64,000 nt of DNA from Circinella minor (lineage: Eukaryota; Mucoromycota; Mucoromycetes; Mucorales; Lichtheimiaceae), in NCBI GenBank assembly GCA_016758965.1, contig JAEPRB010000087.1, positions 1 through 64,000 on the forward strand, given 5' to 3'. A model generated the notes under the pieces. The model saw nothing but the letters and a program-made list of their open reading frames with translations. It was not told where the DNA came from and searched no databases. Of the stretch, positions 47,701 through 63,698 are shown piece after piece; position 1 is the stretch's first letter; the number at the start of each line of letters is the position of its first letter. Both the position numbers and the translations under genes were made by a program.

Positions 47701-50121
47701 GCAGCCTTCTTTTGTCTATACTTGACCATTACATATGTTAATATTTACCAAATATATTTGTTGAGAATAAAACATACTCTGCGCTTTTTTAATTATTCAA
47801 AATAAAAAAGGTAAAGAACAGAAAGGGGTCACGCGTGATGTGAACGGATAAAACATCATGCATAAAATTTGATTTTTTTAAAACTAATTTTACATCTTTT
47901 ACTTCAACTTTTTTTAATCGTATAATTATTATGAACAAGATAAAAAGGAAACCATTAGTTGACATCAATTATCTTAAATATCTTGGTAAAAAAAAAAAAG
48001 AATGAAGTTGATACGTACAGGTAATAATTAATCTTATTTCTTATCCGTGACATGTACAATAAATAATTTTATTGAAGAATAAAAAATAAAAATAGTGAGA
48101 ATAGACGATGAGTCCTTTGAAACAGAATTTATTTTTGAAAATAAGATATAGATTATTATTCTATGTACGAGTTGCTCTATTTATATGAACCGCTTATCAT
48201 AATATATTATATCCGGTATGTAGTCTGAAGAATGTATCTTAAAGAATTTTATCTTCTTGAGATATGATAACCTTGTTCTCAAGGTCTTTTCAGCTCTATC
48301 AGGAGCAAAACGATAAATACTTTCTTATACCGAATAATCCAAAGAAATAAATAGAAAATTATTATCATATATATGTATTTTGTTATACTACTTTGATTGT
48401 GGGTAAACAAGTATGATTTTTCAGGTACTATTCGGTTATCATCTGTTGATAACCTCAGATGTACATAAGATTTCAATAAGCTATCTTTTCATTTCCCAAC
48501 CATTTGGTATTATCAATGCCAGGGGTTTATTTCTTCATTTATATCAACTGTTTGTCCTTTTATATATCAGCACGTTGTTTATCAACCTCTTATTTTTTCA
48601 TATGTCAATTGTTTGTTCTTCTATATAAGTTAATAATCATTTTTAAGTCCATTTATATACGATTATTGTTACTTACTTATAACACTCAATGATAATACCG
48701 TTATCAAGAACAAAAATATTGTTTTCATAAAATCGTTTACGAAAATTCCAATGTTAGTATAGTTTTCATAGTTTAACTACTATGCACAAGATCCCCTCCT
48801 TGGACCCTGAAATTTAAATCTAAAAGAATAAATTTATGCAAATTTGTATTTTGACTCCAAAGAATTATTTTTCCCCCAAAATATCCTATCTAATAATTCA
48901 AAAATAATTTACGAAACAGTAATGCACAGTGTAATGAGTATTTTTTTTATATATAGAATAAAAGAGGCAGCATTTTAAACCACCTCCTCCTCTGTCTTAT
49001 TTTTGACTCGTGAATTAATATTACTGTACTGTCAAGTGATATCTATATACGTATAAATAACAACCAGGAGAATAACCATGAATATATAATACCAGTTAAT
49101 AGAATGAGAGAATACGAGAAGAATGCTTTTTTTTAACTTTTTCATTATTATTATACGTGACTGGAGTCCCGGAGCAATTTAAAACTTATAAAAATTGTTA
49201 TATCAGAAATGTGGACTAAGGTTTTCATATTCTATATGTTTTTTTAACAAACAATCGGTATATAACCTTTTAAATAACTGTTATCTCACATAAAACCCGA
49301 CATTGTGTTAAGATATAAAATATTATTGCTACGCACTCATGTTTATTATAGATATTCTGTGATACTGCATAGGAGACTATTGTTAAGATCATTGTGAAGG
49401 GTTTTCATTCTTTTTTTTTTTTTGATATCGCATAATGTGTGATGAAAAATGGGTTCCTTAATTTTGAACATAAATGCTATTCATTTTGAACGCGGCTACT
49501 TAGTAACTGTAAGGTGTAAATGCACCAAACTTATACTTTATTTATTTATCGCATTAAAAACCAAATTTATTTATATTATGTAGTTAAAATAACATAGACA
49601 TTATATATATATATTGATCGATAATGGTCATGTTCTATTATTCTAGCTAAAGATATTCGTATTATAAACTATGTCCCATCTCTTTTTTATATCTTTTCTC
49701 TGCCGAAATTTTGTGTAAGATGACTATATTATGACGCATATATCTTTTATGATATAGGAAAATAAACATAATTGTTTCGTGGCAACAGTAAATTGAAGGA
49801 GTAGAAGTCAATACTCTTTCTCCCTCCCTCTCTATTTGCGAGTGTGTGTGTGTTGGGGGGGAAGGGGCGGGAATGGACGTTTCCTCATCTCGCAATTTTT
49901 TCAAATTGAAAATAATAAAAATAATCTTTTCTAAAGAAAACGATTTTTTTTTTGCATTAGCCGAATCTTGGATTTATGCATAATTATTTATTTTATTGTT
50001 AGATAGAAAACTATTTTTTTTTCTCTTTCTCTTCCTTTTTTTAATTTATTTCTTCTTTTACTTCTACTTGATTTTTATCTTTTGACTTTTTTTTCTTTGT
50101 TCTTCATTCGTATAATACAAT
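47701..50121. other. intergenic, upstream of RING gene
   Basis: AT-rich spacer. A direct repeat of about 23 bp (tcaactgtttgtccttttata against tcaattgtttgttcttctata) occurs at about 48546 and 48605. A hairpin-capable ggttatcatctgttgataacc is at about 48433-48453, and a G-run block (gggggggg, gggg, ggg) at about 49855-49872. The last 120 bases are the T/C-rich leader of the RING gene. Confidence 0.4.
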
Positions 50122-52336
50122 ATGCCTCGCTTTTGGACAAGAGTACTCCATTCGTTTCGACATAACAATAAAAAGAGACATAGTACATTCAAGCATTCAC
50201 ATTCACCTGTAGACCATACCAGTAATAACAGTAATGAAGCAACAACAACTGATCTATCGTTTGACTCTTCTTTATCCACTTGTTTAACTGAATCCAAAAT
50301 TTATCAAGATGATTTGGTGAAATTGGATATGCTTGAGCATGCACTTCAAAATAATATAGACGCTTTTTTTTGTACTTGGAATGAGGTAATTTCAACTAAT
50401 TGAATTATATGTTGCTATTATAACTATTTACAACATGTTAATAAAAAAAAAATGGAATATATATATATATATGTGTGTGTATGTGTGTGTGTGTGTGATG
50501 GGAAATTATAAAAAATATTTTTTTTATCGATGGTTTTAGGAGCTTGAACGTATATATGAAAAATGTCGTTGGGCACTTGATTCATTGACATGCAGCATTC
50601 AGGAATTATCATATGAAATATGCAACATTGTAAATATACTATACCTTTTTTTCTTCTATATACTTGGCATTCTTGGACGCATAAAAAAAATGTAACAAAT
50701 ACGTATACTAAATACACGTTATTTTATTTTACTTTTTTTAGACTTCGCCGTTTCAAAATCCAGATCAACAATCACTTTCTGATGTTCATCAATTTATATC
50801 AGAATATTTAAAAAAATGGAAAGTTCAACATCAACGTAACGATGAAAATAATTATAATAATAATAATTCAACAAAAGAATTATTATTAAAAAGAATGAAA
50901 TTTTCGTTCGATCTTTATCTTGAAAGTTTACAATCGAAAGGTTTGGCAATTGTAAGTTTAAATATTTTATTGGAGGAAACGGGGGGAAAGGGGTCCCGCG
51001 AAAAAGTAACAAAACAATGCGGGTTCTGCTGTTTTACTTTAAATGTCATCATTATTATCATGGAAGAAGGGCTTATATTCAACATTATATATATATATGG
51101 TATTATTTGCTATTATTAGAAAGATCCTAGACTTTCTCATTGTATTCAACAAATCTGTCAATGGGAACATGATTTTTTCTTATTCAAACAATACTTTCAA
51201 AGTCAAATGACAATTCTTTGGAATACAATTTTAAATCAAGATACAATTCAACGTTTATTACAAACACGTTGGAAACGTCGTTATAATCAATGTATAAATA
51301 TAACACAAACTCTTGAGGATCGAATGAAGGTTATTAATATTTCTTTTTTTTTTCTCTCTCTCAAGCGAATATTTTTTTTTTAAAAAAAAATTCATAATAT
51401 TAAATTATCATTTATTAGACTTTGCTGGAACAAAGTTCACCTGCAAGAGAAGATTTTATTTGTGCTATTTGTTTATCGGTACTGTCTGAACCTGTTACTA
51501 TTACATCATGTCTTCATACATTTTGTCGACCTTGTATTCAACATTTTTATTGTACTTGCACATTATCATCTTGTCCAAGTACTTGTCACAAAGCATCACG
51601 TCGACAACGACCTGAACAATACTACGAATTTAGTAACACTTCTACTACTTTAAAAGGCAAACACCATCAACAACAACAAAAGCGATTACTTTCTCGTCGT
51701 ATTTATTCAACTTATTTTCCACATAAAAGACATTCATCTATTTTATATAGTAAAAAAAAACAAAAGCTATTGGCGTGTCAATGTTATCCTAGTGATGAAT
51801 TAGAAGATACATTCCCATTACCAACAAAACCTCATACATGTCCTCTATGTCGTTCACTTTTTACTTTAAAAAATTGTATAATTAATGTAGCATTAGATAA
51901 CTTCATATCGCTTTATTTTTCTTATGAAGAAAAAGTGGATGACGATAATGTTAATAATAACATGACAACGACAAAAAGAAAAACAATGACCTTTGATCGT
52001 AGTCATGGTGATAAAAGCGGAGAGCAACAACAAAATCAAAAAGGACGACGATCTGTAATATATAATGCTATTCATCAACCATTTTTATGGTTATCATCGC
52101 CACCATCTTCTTTAAACAGACAACAACAGAGTACTACAAGAAATTCAACTCATTTATTAGCTTCTTCTTCCAGTCAACAAAATGAAAATAATAATATTAC
52201 TAATGAATCAATACTACGTTCTCGTCAACATCAACAACGGACAACTGTTGATACTCGACTTGAATCTTTTGAAGAATATGATAATGTTAATAGAGATTTA
52301 CATAATTTAGCAAGAAGATCATCATGGTGGTTCTAA
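50122..52336 (+). CDS. SPX-like / RING-finger protein, probable E3 ubiquitin ligase
   Basis: Five exons: 50122-50385, 50540-50629, 50742-50951, 51120-51329 and 51419-52336, all phase 0, giving 563 aa. The N-terminal half is helical; AFFCTWNE joined to ELERIYEKCRWALDSL resembles the SPX-domain helix that senses inositol pyrophosphate, but the usual N-terminal SPX start is diverged. The C3HC4 RING starts at residue 274 (CAIC, then SCLH and FCRPC). Its last Cys pair, CPLC, comes only at 400-403. About 100 residues of Cys- and basic-rich sequence are therefore inserted between the sixth and seventh ligands. SPX-RING proteins (plant NLA, fungal RING-14 type) link phosphate signalling to ubiquitination. 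The C-terminal 150 residues are low complexity. The SPX assignment is tentative; the RING is firm. Confidence 0.75.
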
Positions 52337-52783
52337 TAATACGTAATAACTTGCTTTGTTTTGTAATAATAGAAATGCATGATACTATTTTTAAGTTTGC
52401 TTTTTTTTGTTTAAATGCTGATGAATTGTTGTTATGTTATGTAATACTAATACTAAAAAAAAAGAAAATATAAAAACAAATATGAATAGAAAAAAAAAGG
52501 GAGAGGGGAAGAGAAAAAAAAATGAAGGGAGTATTAAGAGAAGAAAAATAAAAAAGGTATGAATAAAAAAGGAGGTATGCAGAAATGAAAAATATGTAAA
52601 TGCTTTTTTTTTCTAGTTGTGAATGTAGAAGAAAAGATGAATAAGAGGGAGTGAGAGTAAGAGAGGAGAAAGAAAAAAAATGGATATGTGTCTGTTTAAA
52701 TAGAATAACAATAGTTGTCTGATAACATTATCATTTTGTTTCCTCAAAAACACTTTCACTCACAATCGATGACATTTGGTTAA
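52337..52783. terminator. convergent 3' region
   Basis: Lies between the stop codons of the RING gene (+) and the kinase gene (-). Purine-rich on the + strand (many ga/gga repeats at about 52490-52680). No gene is supported. Confidence 0.5.
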
Positions 52784-56469
<3,686 letters not shown>

Positions 56470-57122
56470 TAATAATATAATAACGCTTATTCAAAGAAAA
56501 AAAAAGATAGAAGGTGGTTGTTTTTGTTTTTTTTTTAAACTGAAAATGAAGTTGACACAACGAATAAAGAGGTGAAAGAGAGAGAATAGAATATGACTTT
56601 AGTAAATGTAAAACGAGAGAAGTATGTTCGAGATCTTGAAAAAAAAAAAAGGAATGGAACGGGAGAAGGTTTATATTATTTTATGCAAAAGTGTCAAATA
56701 AAAAAAAGAAGGAATGAGTGTAATAAATAGTCAAATGTTTTTTTTTTGGAATAGTTTTATGATTGTGTCATTTATTTAAAGAAAGGAAGGCATGGAGTAA
56801 AAAAAAAAAAAAAAAAAAGGTGATAAAAGAGAAAAAGAAGAAGAAGAGTTAAAAAAAGAAAAGACTTTTTTTTTTTTAAAAAAAAAGGAGAACAAACAAT
56901 AAGTCAATAAGAAAAAAAGTATGTGTACCTAGATTTTTGCGTAGATTATAAAAAGCTGCTTTTTCTAGGCCCAGCAAAAAAAGCTCAGTTTGAGTCGGGT
57001 TGAAAGTAGGTTGGGGACCATTATACTTTTTTTTTGATATGTAACAAAAATATAAGTTGTGTCAACAAAAAAAAGACCACTTGAAAAAAAAAAAACTTAC
57101 AAACTCAATTCTTTTTTTTTAA
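56470..57122. promoter_or_regulatory. bidirectional promoter region
   Basis: Separates the divergent starts of the kinase (-) and the AAA-ATPase (+). It contains several A- and T-tracts (about 56799, 56868, 57090) and purine-rich sequence. No open frame is supported. Confidence 0.5.
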
Positions 57123-60100
57123 ATGTCAACGGTCTTGGTTTCTCGTCTGGCCAAATTGACTTTACAGCAGTCAAGATCACCAAGATGGATTACTCCTAAT
57201 ACGATTCCTATTACGTCTTATTTATTATCGTCAAAAGCTAAAAAAGCATCAACAGCAGCAGCAACACCAGCTCCAGCAACAAATAATAATAATAACGAGA
57301 GTGATAATTCACCCATATCGAATAACATTCCTTCTAATGATTCCGAAAAATCTACTTTGAATCAAAATAATGTCAATGCATCTAATGCTACTGAAAATCC
57401 AACAAAAGGTCGTAAGTTCACACGAAAAAGCAGACGATCGATTCAAGTTTTTCCAAGTAAAAGTTGTATTTTTTTTTTCTTAAAATGGTGGCTGATATCT
57501 ATATACATTGTAATAATTAACGTTTTTTTTTTTTTTTTATTTCTAATCGATATTTTTTTTTCAATAGAATCGTTTATTGATTCCAATTATCTTCGTCATC
57601 AAAGTATTCCGACACAAAGTATAAATACTGAATATATAAAAAGTATTCCAGATTATTTATGGGAAGAACTTGGACATGTAGTTGAAGCAGGTCTTGCTTC
57701 TAAAGGTGCTTTAGCTGCATTTAATCATTCAGATCATATTCTTCTAAATATACCTGGTCGAGGAGCTACATTTATGCAAGATTCAATCGCTCGACAATTG
57801 GCTATAGATGTGGGTGCTGATTTAGTGATATTTGATGCACAAGATTTTGTTGCTATGGCACAAAGTGTTGATGAAAATGGTAACATATTAAAAAAATATT
57901 AATTATGCAGTGATTAAAATGAGGGAATGGAATTAAAATATTTTTATTTATTTTTATTTTTAGTAATGACCATATTACCATCCATGTCAATTTCAGATTC
58001 TGGAACAACTGCTGTAGTTGCAATTCGACCTGATAATATAGAATTATCTATTTCAGAAACTATTAAAACAGGAGGAGATCAAACACCTTTATCTGAATAT
58101 GATCCTGATCATCAAGAAGGTTTAATGGGTATTCTTGAAAAAATGAATACAAATAATAATAAAACTTTGTCAACATCAGCAACGACAGCAACAACAGATG
58201 AGGAAGAAGAAGTAAAAGATGACAAAACATTAGATGAAAATAAATCAGCAGGATTACCTTCCATTACATCTAAAACCATGGAGGAAATAACTACTCGATA
58301 TACTGCTGCATTTGAACGCATATTACAATATGGTCACAAGGAAAAGGGTGCAAGTCAAATACCTAAATTGATTTATCTTCGTGATTATGGTGACATGCAT
58401 GGTTTGCCTCCTACAATTTTACTTAAATCACTCATGTCAGCTGTTGAAAATTTAAAACAAAAAGGGCATAAAATCGTCGCTCTTGCTGGATATTCACCTT
58501 CTCTTACATCAACTCAGATTAACTATAAACAAGCATTGGATGAAGATGAAGTACCACTCATGTCAACAATGAAATGTATCAGTATACCACCACCACTTTA
58601 TGATAATAATCTTTTGAATGCGTGGGAATCTCAAATGAAATTAGATACGGCAAGACGGATGGGTGAAATCAATGCAAAGCAATTATTAATTATACTTCAA
58701 CAAAAGAATGTAAATGGGATAAAGAACAATCATAATCATTTAATACAACAACACCGTACATTAGTAACAGACTTGGCAACGAGATTAGAAGGCATTCAAG
58801 AAAATATTTGGACTGGTATCGAAATTGAACGACATGTTACATTTGCTATTGGGCATGCACTTAGACATAAAAAGACAACAGTGGATTTAGAAGATATTAT
58901 TGCAGCAAATCAAGTTGTACGGAAGAGTGTCATGATAAGGAAACAATTAAATAAGACATTAGAATCACAAAAAATACGACTGACTACTGGTACAAATGAT
59001 CAAGAGAGTGGCACCCATGGTAGTAATATTGACAATTTGGATATAACAGAGCTTAAAAAATACTGTGATGAATATGAACAACGATTTTTAACGCGAATTG
59101 TTGATCCATGTGAGTGTTGCGTGATTATTTATTTATTTATTTATACACTATATTTTATACTTAATCAGGCGATTAAAAAAATTTATATTTGCATATATAA
59201 AATAACTCCCAAATAGATAAGGTGCAGGTATCCTTTGATGATATTAGGGCCCCGTCGACTACCATTGATACATTACAGACATTAATCACCCTGCCGCTGG
59301 CACGGCCGGATTTGTTTAGACGGGGCATTTTAAAAAAGAACTTTATTCCAGGTGTATTATTATTTGGACCTCCTGGCACTGGCAAGGTAAAAGCTATATT
59401 CTGTTGCTTTTTTAATATAATTTTTACTTTCAGCTGAACTTTTTTCTGATTTTTAACCTTTTTTTTTTAGACAATGCTTGCTAAAGCTATTTGTAAAGCA
59501 GGTGGTAGTCGGATGTTAGAAGTACAAGCAAGTGATATGTAAGTAGTAAGGAAAGAGGTGGGGGAGGAAAATGTTTTTTTTTGGGGGGACTATTATTTGA
59601 TAGTCAGTCATCAAGAAAAGGAATAGCCTTTTATTATTTTCCTGCATAACAAGAAAAAAAAAATATTGACTTTTTTTTTCTTTTATTATAGTTACGAAAT
59701 GTATCTTGGAGAAGGAGAGAAAAATGTCAAGGTAAATTATTGTTTTGTTTTTTTAATTGTCTAATTGATTCATTGTTGTTTACGGGAATTCCACAAAGGG
59801 AAAGATAAGAACTTGCACGCACTGACTTGTCAGAAACGATTTATTTTTTTTAGGCTTTATTTTCATTAGCTCGAAAACTTGCATCACCATCTTGTGTTAT
59901 TTTTATTGATGAAGTGGATAGTATTATGAGTCGACGTCGATCTGATTCTACATCTAATGCACATAGAGAAATTATTAATCAATTTATGGTTGAATGGGAT
60001 GGATTAACAAGTGATAATCAAGGAGTTATTGTTATGGCAGCTACAAATCGACCGCGGGATTTAGATGATGCTGTACTTCGACGTCTCCCCAGACGCATTT

Positions 60101-60618
60101 TAGGTAACACATCAATGAAAACCCTGTTTTTTGTGTTTTTTTTACTCCTCCGCCTTCCGTAATTCTTATTATAATAATCTATCAACAACAACAACCAAAA
60201 AAAAAAGACGAAAGTCCCTTATTTTATGAGTAACTTATACTAAACTATGTATGTATTTATTTGTGTTATAGTGGATTTACCGAATGAGGAAGACCGGCGA
60301 GAGATATTACGCATGCTTCTTCAAGATGAAGAAGAGCATAAAGTATCCGTGGCGGAGCTGGCGCGGGCAACTAGACACTTTTCAGGATCGGACCTGAAAA
60401 ACCTCTGTGTGACAGCTGCGCTTAAGGCAGCACAAAAGGAAGCTATTACTCAAGAAAAACAAATATTGAACCAAAGTTATTTTAATGAAGCTTTAAAACT
60501 TGTAAGGCCAAGTTCAAGTGAAGATATGGATACGATTAAAGATCTTCGAAAATGGGCATCAGAATATGGTGATGGTGGAATTAAACGTAAACAAAAAACG
60601 ATTGGATTTTCTCAATAG
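57123..60618 (+). CDS. AAA-ATPase with degenerate first module, probably mitochondrial
   Basis: Eight exons: 57123-57456, 57568-57879, 57964-59109, 59217-59386, 59471-59538, 59692-59731, 59854-60103 and 60272-60618. Phases agree and give 888 aa. The N-terminus (VSRLAKLTLQQSRSPRW) fits a mitochondrial presequence. Residues about 169-206 resemble a P-loop region without the Lys (NIPGRGATFMQ, then GADLVIFDAQDF), so the first module should not hydrolyse ATP. The second module is complete: GPPGTGKT at 648-655 interrupted by an intron, YLGEGEKNVK pore region, Walker B VIFIDEVD at 705-712, NRPRDLDDAVLRRLPRR with arginine fingers, and GSDLKNLCVTAA. This arrangement is found in plant and fungal relatives of Msp1, spastin and katanin. 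Msp1/ATAD1 extract mislocalised tail-anchored proteins; whether this one does is unknown. Confidence 0.85.
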
Positions 60619-61235
60619 AGAAGAAGAAGAAAAAAACAGAAATATATCCCATTTATTATAATTTTTTTCTTTTTTTTTTTTTTTACATTATAACATTTTT
60701 ATTCATCATCAACAACAAAAAAAAAACAACATAACATCATCATCATTAATAACACATCGATAGTCATGTGCAGTTCGCAGAAGAACCATAAAAAAATAAA
60801 ATTGTGCGGGATATGGGGGGTGGTGTACGGAAAACGCGTTCATATAATATTATTTTTTTAACAACCTTCTCTTTCTTGCTCACACACACACATCTCTCTC
60901 ACTTCCTTTGGTTCTCCCCTCCCCCCCCCCCTTCTTCCGCTTCTTGCATCTCCTTTTTTTTTCTTTTTAGATTTTTTGTAAAGTTGTGTCTTTTTTTTCT
61001 TTTTCTTTCTCTTTTCTTTTTTATTTTTATATTCTTCTTTTATTTATACATATCATATTTTTTTATTATTATTGTTATTTATCCTTTTAAAGAGGGTGAT
61101 AAAATAGACCATTTGCACATAAATATATATATATTATAAAACTATTACGCAACACACATACACATACACGCACACATACTTTCTCTCACCTTTTATCCGC
61201 ATCGTATATACATTACATATACATTCATATAAATC

Positions 61236-61270
<35 letters not shown>

Positions 61271-61319
61271 AGCATAACATAACACATCTTTTATATTTCT
61301 TTTTTTTTTTCAAAAAAAA
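60619..61319. other. intergenic between AAA gene and membrane-protein gene
   Basis: Tandem spacer on the + strand with long pyrimidine tracts (60880-61080), CA-rich sequence near 61150 and a (TA)n tract at about 61244-61269. It should hold the AAA 3' end and the promoter of the next gene. The 111-codon frame at 60804-61139 is translated T-rich sequence. Confidence 0.45.
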
Positions 61320-63289
61320 ATGGTTACCATGGTATCTATTATTTTTATTATTATTAAAAAGAAGAAGCTTAAAAACTCTTGTTTTATATATATATATATA
61401 TATATATCATAGATGTTATATTAATTTATGCAATATTATTGGTTCTTTTTTCGCTTTATTTTTTTTTTTTGTAGGATGCACCTCCGCTAGAAGAATTGAT
61501 ACAAAAACCGGAACCTTTTCCGTCCATGTCAACACCAAATAATAGTAGTCATCGTTATGGAAACCATCACCGACCACGTCGTCATACCATTACACGTCCA
61601 GATTCAGCATTGGCATTACTTTCTGATTTTGATGATGATCGTGATTCAGGTGATAATGATGATGATCAAGATAGTGGTAATGAAGAAACGTTTGATCGAA
61701 TATCTGGAATTTTAAATAATCTTTTACAAGAAGCAAATGATGCTGTCAAAAGAGATCATCATCATCATGATTATCATATAGAAGAAGAAGAAGAAGAAGA
61801 AGAATATGAGGATATTATGGAAGATAAAAATCAAATGGACGTACAAAAAGAAACACAAGATAATAATGAAATGCAACAACAACCGCCACCTCCTATACAA
61901 GCTCCTCCGTCTACTCGTCATAGTAAACAAACACCGCCATCAAGGTTACCTCGTAGTATACGACCGTCCGCATTATTAGTACAACAAAATCGTATTCGCG
62001 GTTCAAGTATATCATCCTCTACATCATCCTCATCGTCTACTTCATCATATTTTTTGGATAATAATCAACAATTATTTTCACCTTCATCCCCTACATCCTC
62101 ATCTATTGCCACATCGCCTACAATATCGATTGGACCATCATCACCTTTACCAGCCGAAGTATACTTATATTCCAACAATAAACAATCTGGTACAGCAATC
62201 GTCAAAAATCAATACCGACAAAAGCCTTCTGTACGCCCACGCTCTTGTCCTATGTTAGCCATACAACGACGCCCAACAACACCAACAAATTCACGACCCA
62301 TGAGTCGACGTGCTTCAGAAACACAAACATTGTTACGGGATCCATTAATTGAATCATATAAAAGATTAGATTCATCTATGGCATTGGTCGAATCCTTATC
62401 ACGTGACCTTGCTTCTTTAGAAAAAGAAAGTGAAGAAAGTGAAGAATCATCATCATCATCGAAAACAACAACGACAACAACAATGCTTTTACATCATGAT
62501 AATAATTATACTCATAATAAACATCATTATGCAACATTTACGGCCGCAAGAAAATTATTAGCAACGACAACAACAACGACAAGAAACGAAAATCAACAAG
62601 CTTTGTCGATGGTAGATCCACGACTTTCTGCTTTATTGATATTACCATTATTACATATACCCCATACACTTATTTCAATGGTATTTGAATCCATGTCAAC
62701 AACTGAACCACATCATTTAACGGGTATGATTGCATGGGCGTTTTTCTTTGCATTTGCTAATGTAATGGTAGATCGGGTTGTTATTTCAACGAGTCGACCT
62801 ATTCAATGGTTTACACGCCGATTATCTGTACCTGGAGCTTATGATAACGACACTACCTCCTCCTCCTCCTCTTCCTCCTCTACTTGTTCTTTATCATCTA
62901 AAGATAGTTCAGTTGCTTCAAAAGTGACATCTCCGACAACACCAACACGTGGACAAGTTTGTTTTCAACGACGTAGTGGTCGACGTGTTATACTTCCTCG
63001 TAGGTCATCTGTCTATCGAAAAATTCAACAAAGACCTGCTCCGCTCTTACATGATGCAATCCGTCATGGTGGTACGAGTAGTTTGTATACCTTAGATCAA
63101 CAACAACAACAACAACATTATGCTGCACTTGCTATTACTCGATCAAGAACCCAGCCTGGGTATAATAATAATAATAATAACTCTTATTATAATAATATAA
63201 CTACAATTCCACAATCTCCATTGTCAATAACATCTATGACAGCCACTTCTTCTTTACGCCCTATGATTCATCGGCGTAACTCATTTTAA
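61320..63289 (+). CDS. unrecognised two-TM protein with disordered N-terminus
   Basis: Main exon 61475-63289 is preceded by a gtag acceptor. I propose a 12-nt first exon at 61320-61331 (MVTM) ending at a gtatct donor, phase 0, giving 608 aa; this start is tentative. The first 250 residues are polar, with runs of Asp, His, Glu, Pro and Ser. A short coiled coil at about 285-315 (SYKRLDSSMALVESLSRDLA) leads to a hydrophobic pair at about 385-440: SALLILPLLHIPHTLISMVF and LTGMIAWAFFFAFANVMVDR. The tail is basic and disordered. The two adjacent membrane segments are the only conserved-looking part, and I do not recognise the family. Many RR and Ser motifs suggest phosphorylation. It is most likely an organelle or ER membrane protein. 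Confidence 0.6.
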
Positions 63290-63698
63290 AAAAAAATATT
63301 CTTTAGTTTCTCTATTTCTTTTTTTTTTTTTTTTTGGTTTTTTTTTTCTTATAACGTAAAGCAAATCCCTCCCCTCTTTTCCACTTTCTTTTTTTTTTTT
63401 CTTTCTCTTTTCTTTTTGAAGATGCTAATTTTTGACATTATGATTTATTATTATTTAAAAAAAGAAAAAAAAAAACATTTAAATCTATTAATTATACTTG
63501 AAAAAAAAAATATTATATATAAAATAAGTTTTTTATTATTTATTTGTACATGAAATTATTTATTTACAACATATAAAAAAAAAAAAAAGAAAGAAAAGCA
63601 GAATGAGAGAAGAGAACTCAAAAACGAAAAATAATGGGGAAAATAAATTTGTAAAATACGTAATGGTATAATATCTTTTTCAAACTTATAAATTTTGG
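63290..63698. terminator. convergent 3' region
   Basis: Between the stop codons at 63289 (+) and 63699 (-). T17 and T10 tracts follow the + stop, and an A13 run is at about 63576. No gene is supported. Confidence 0.5.
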
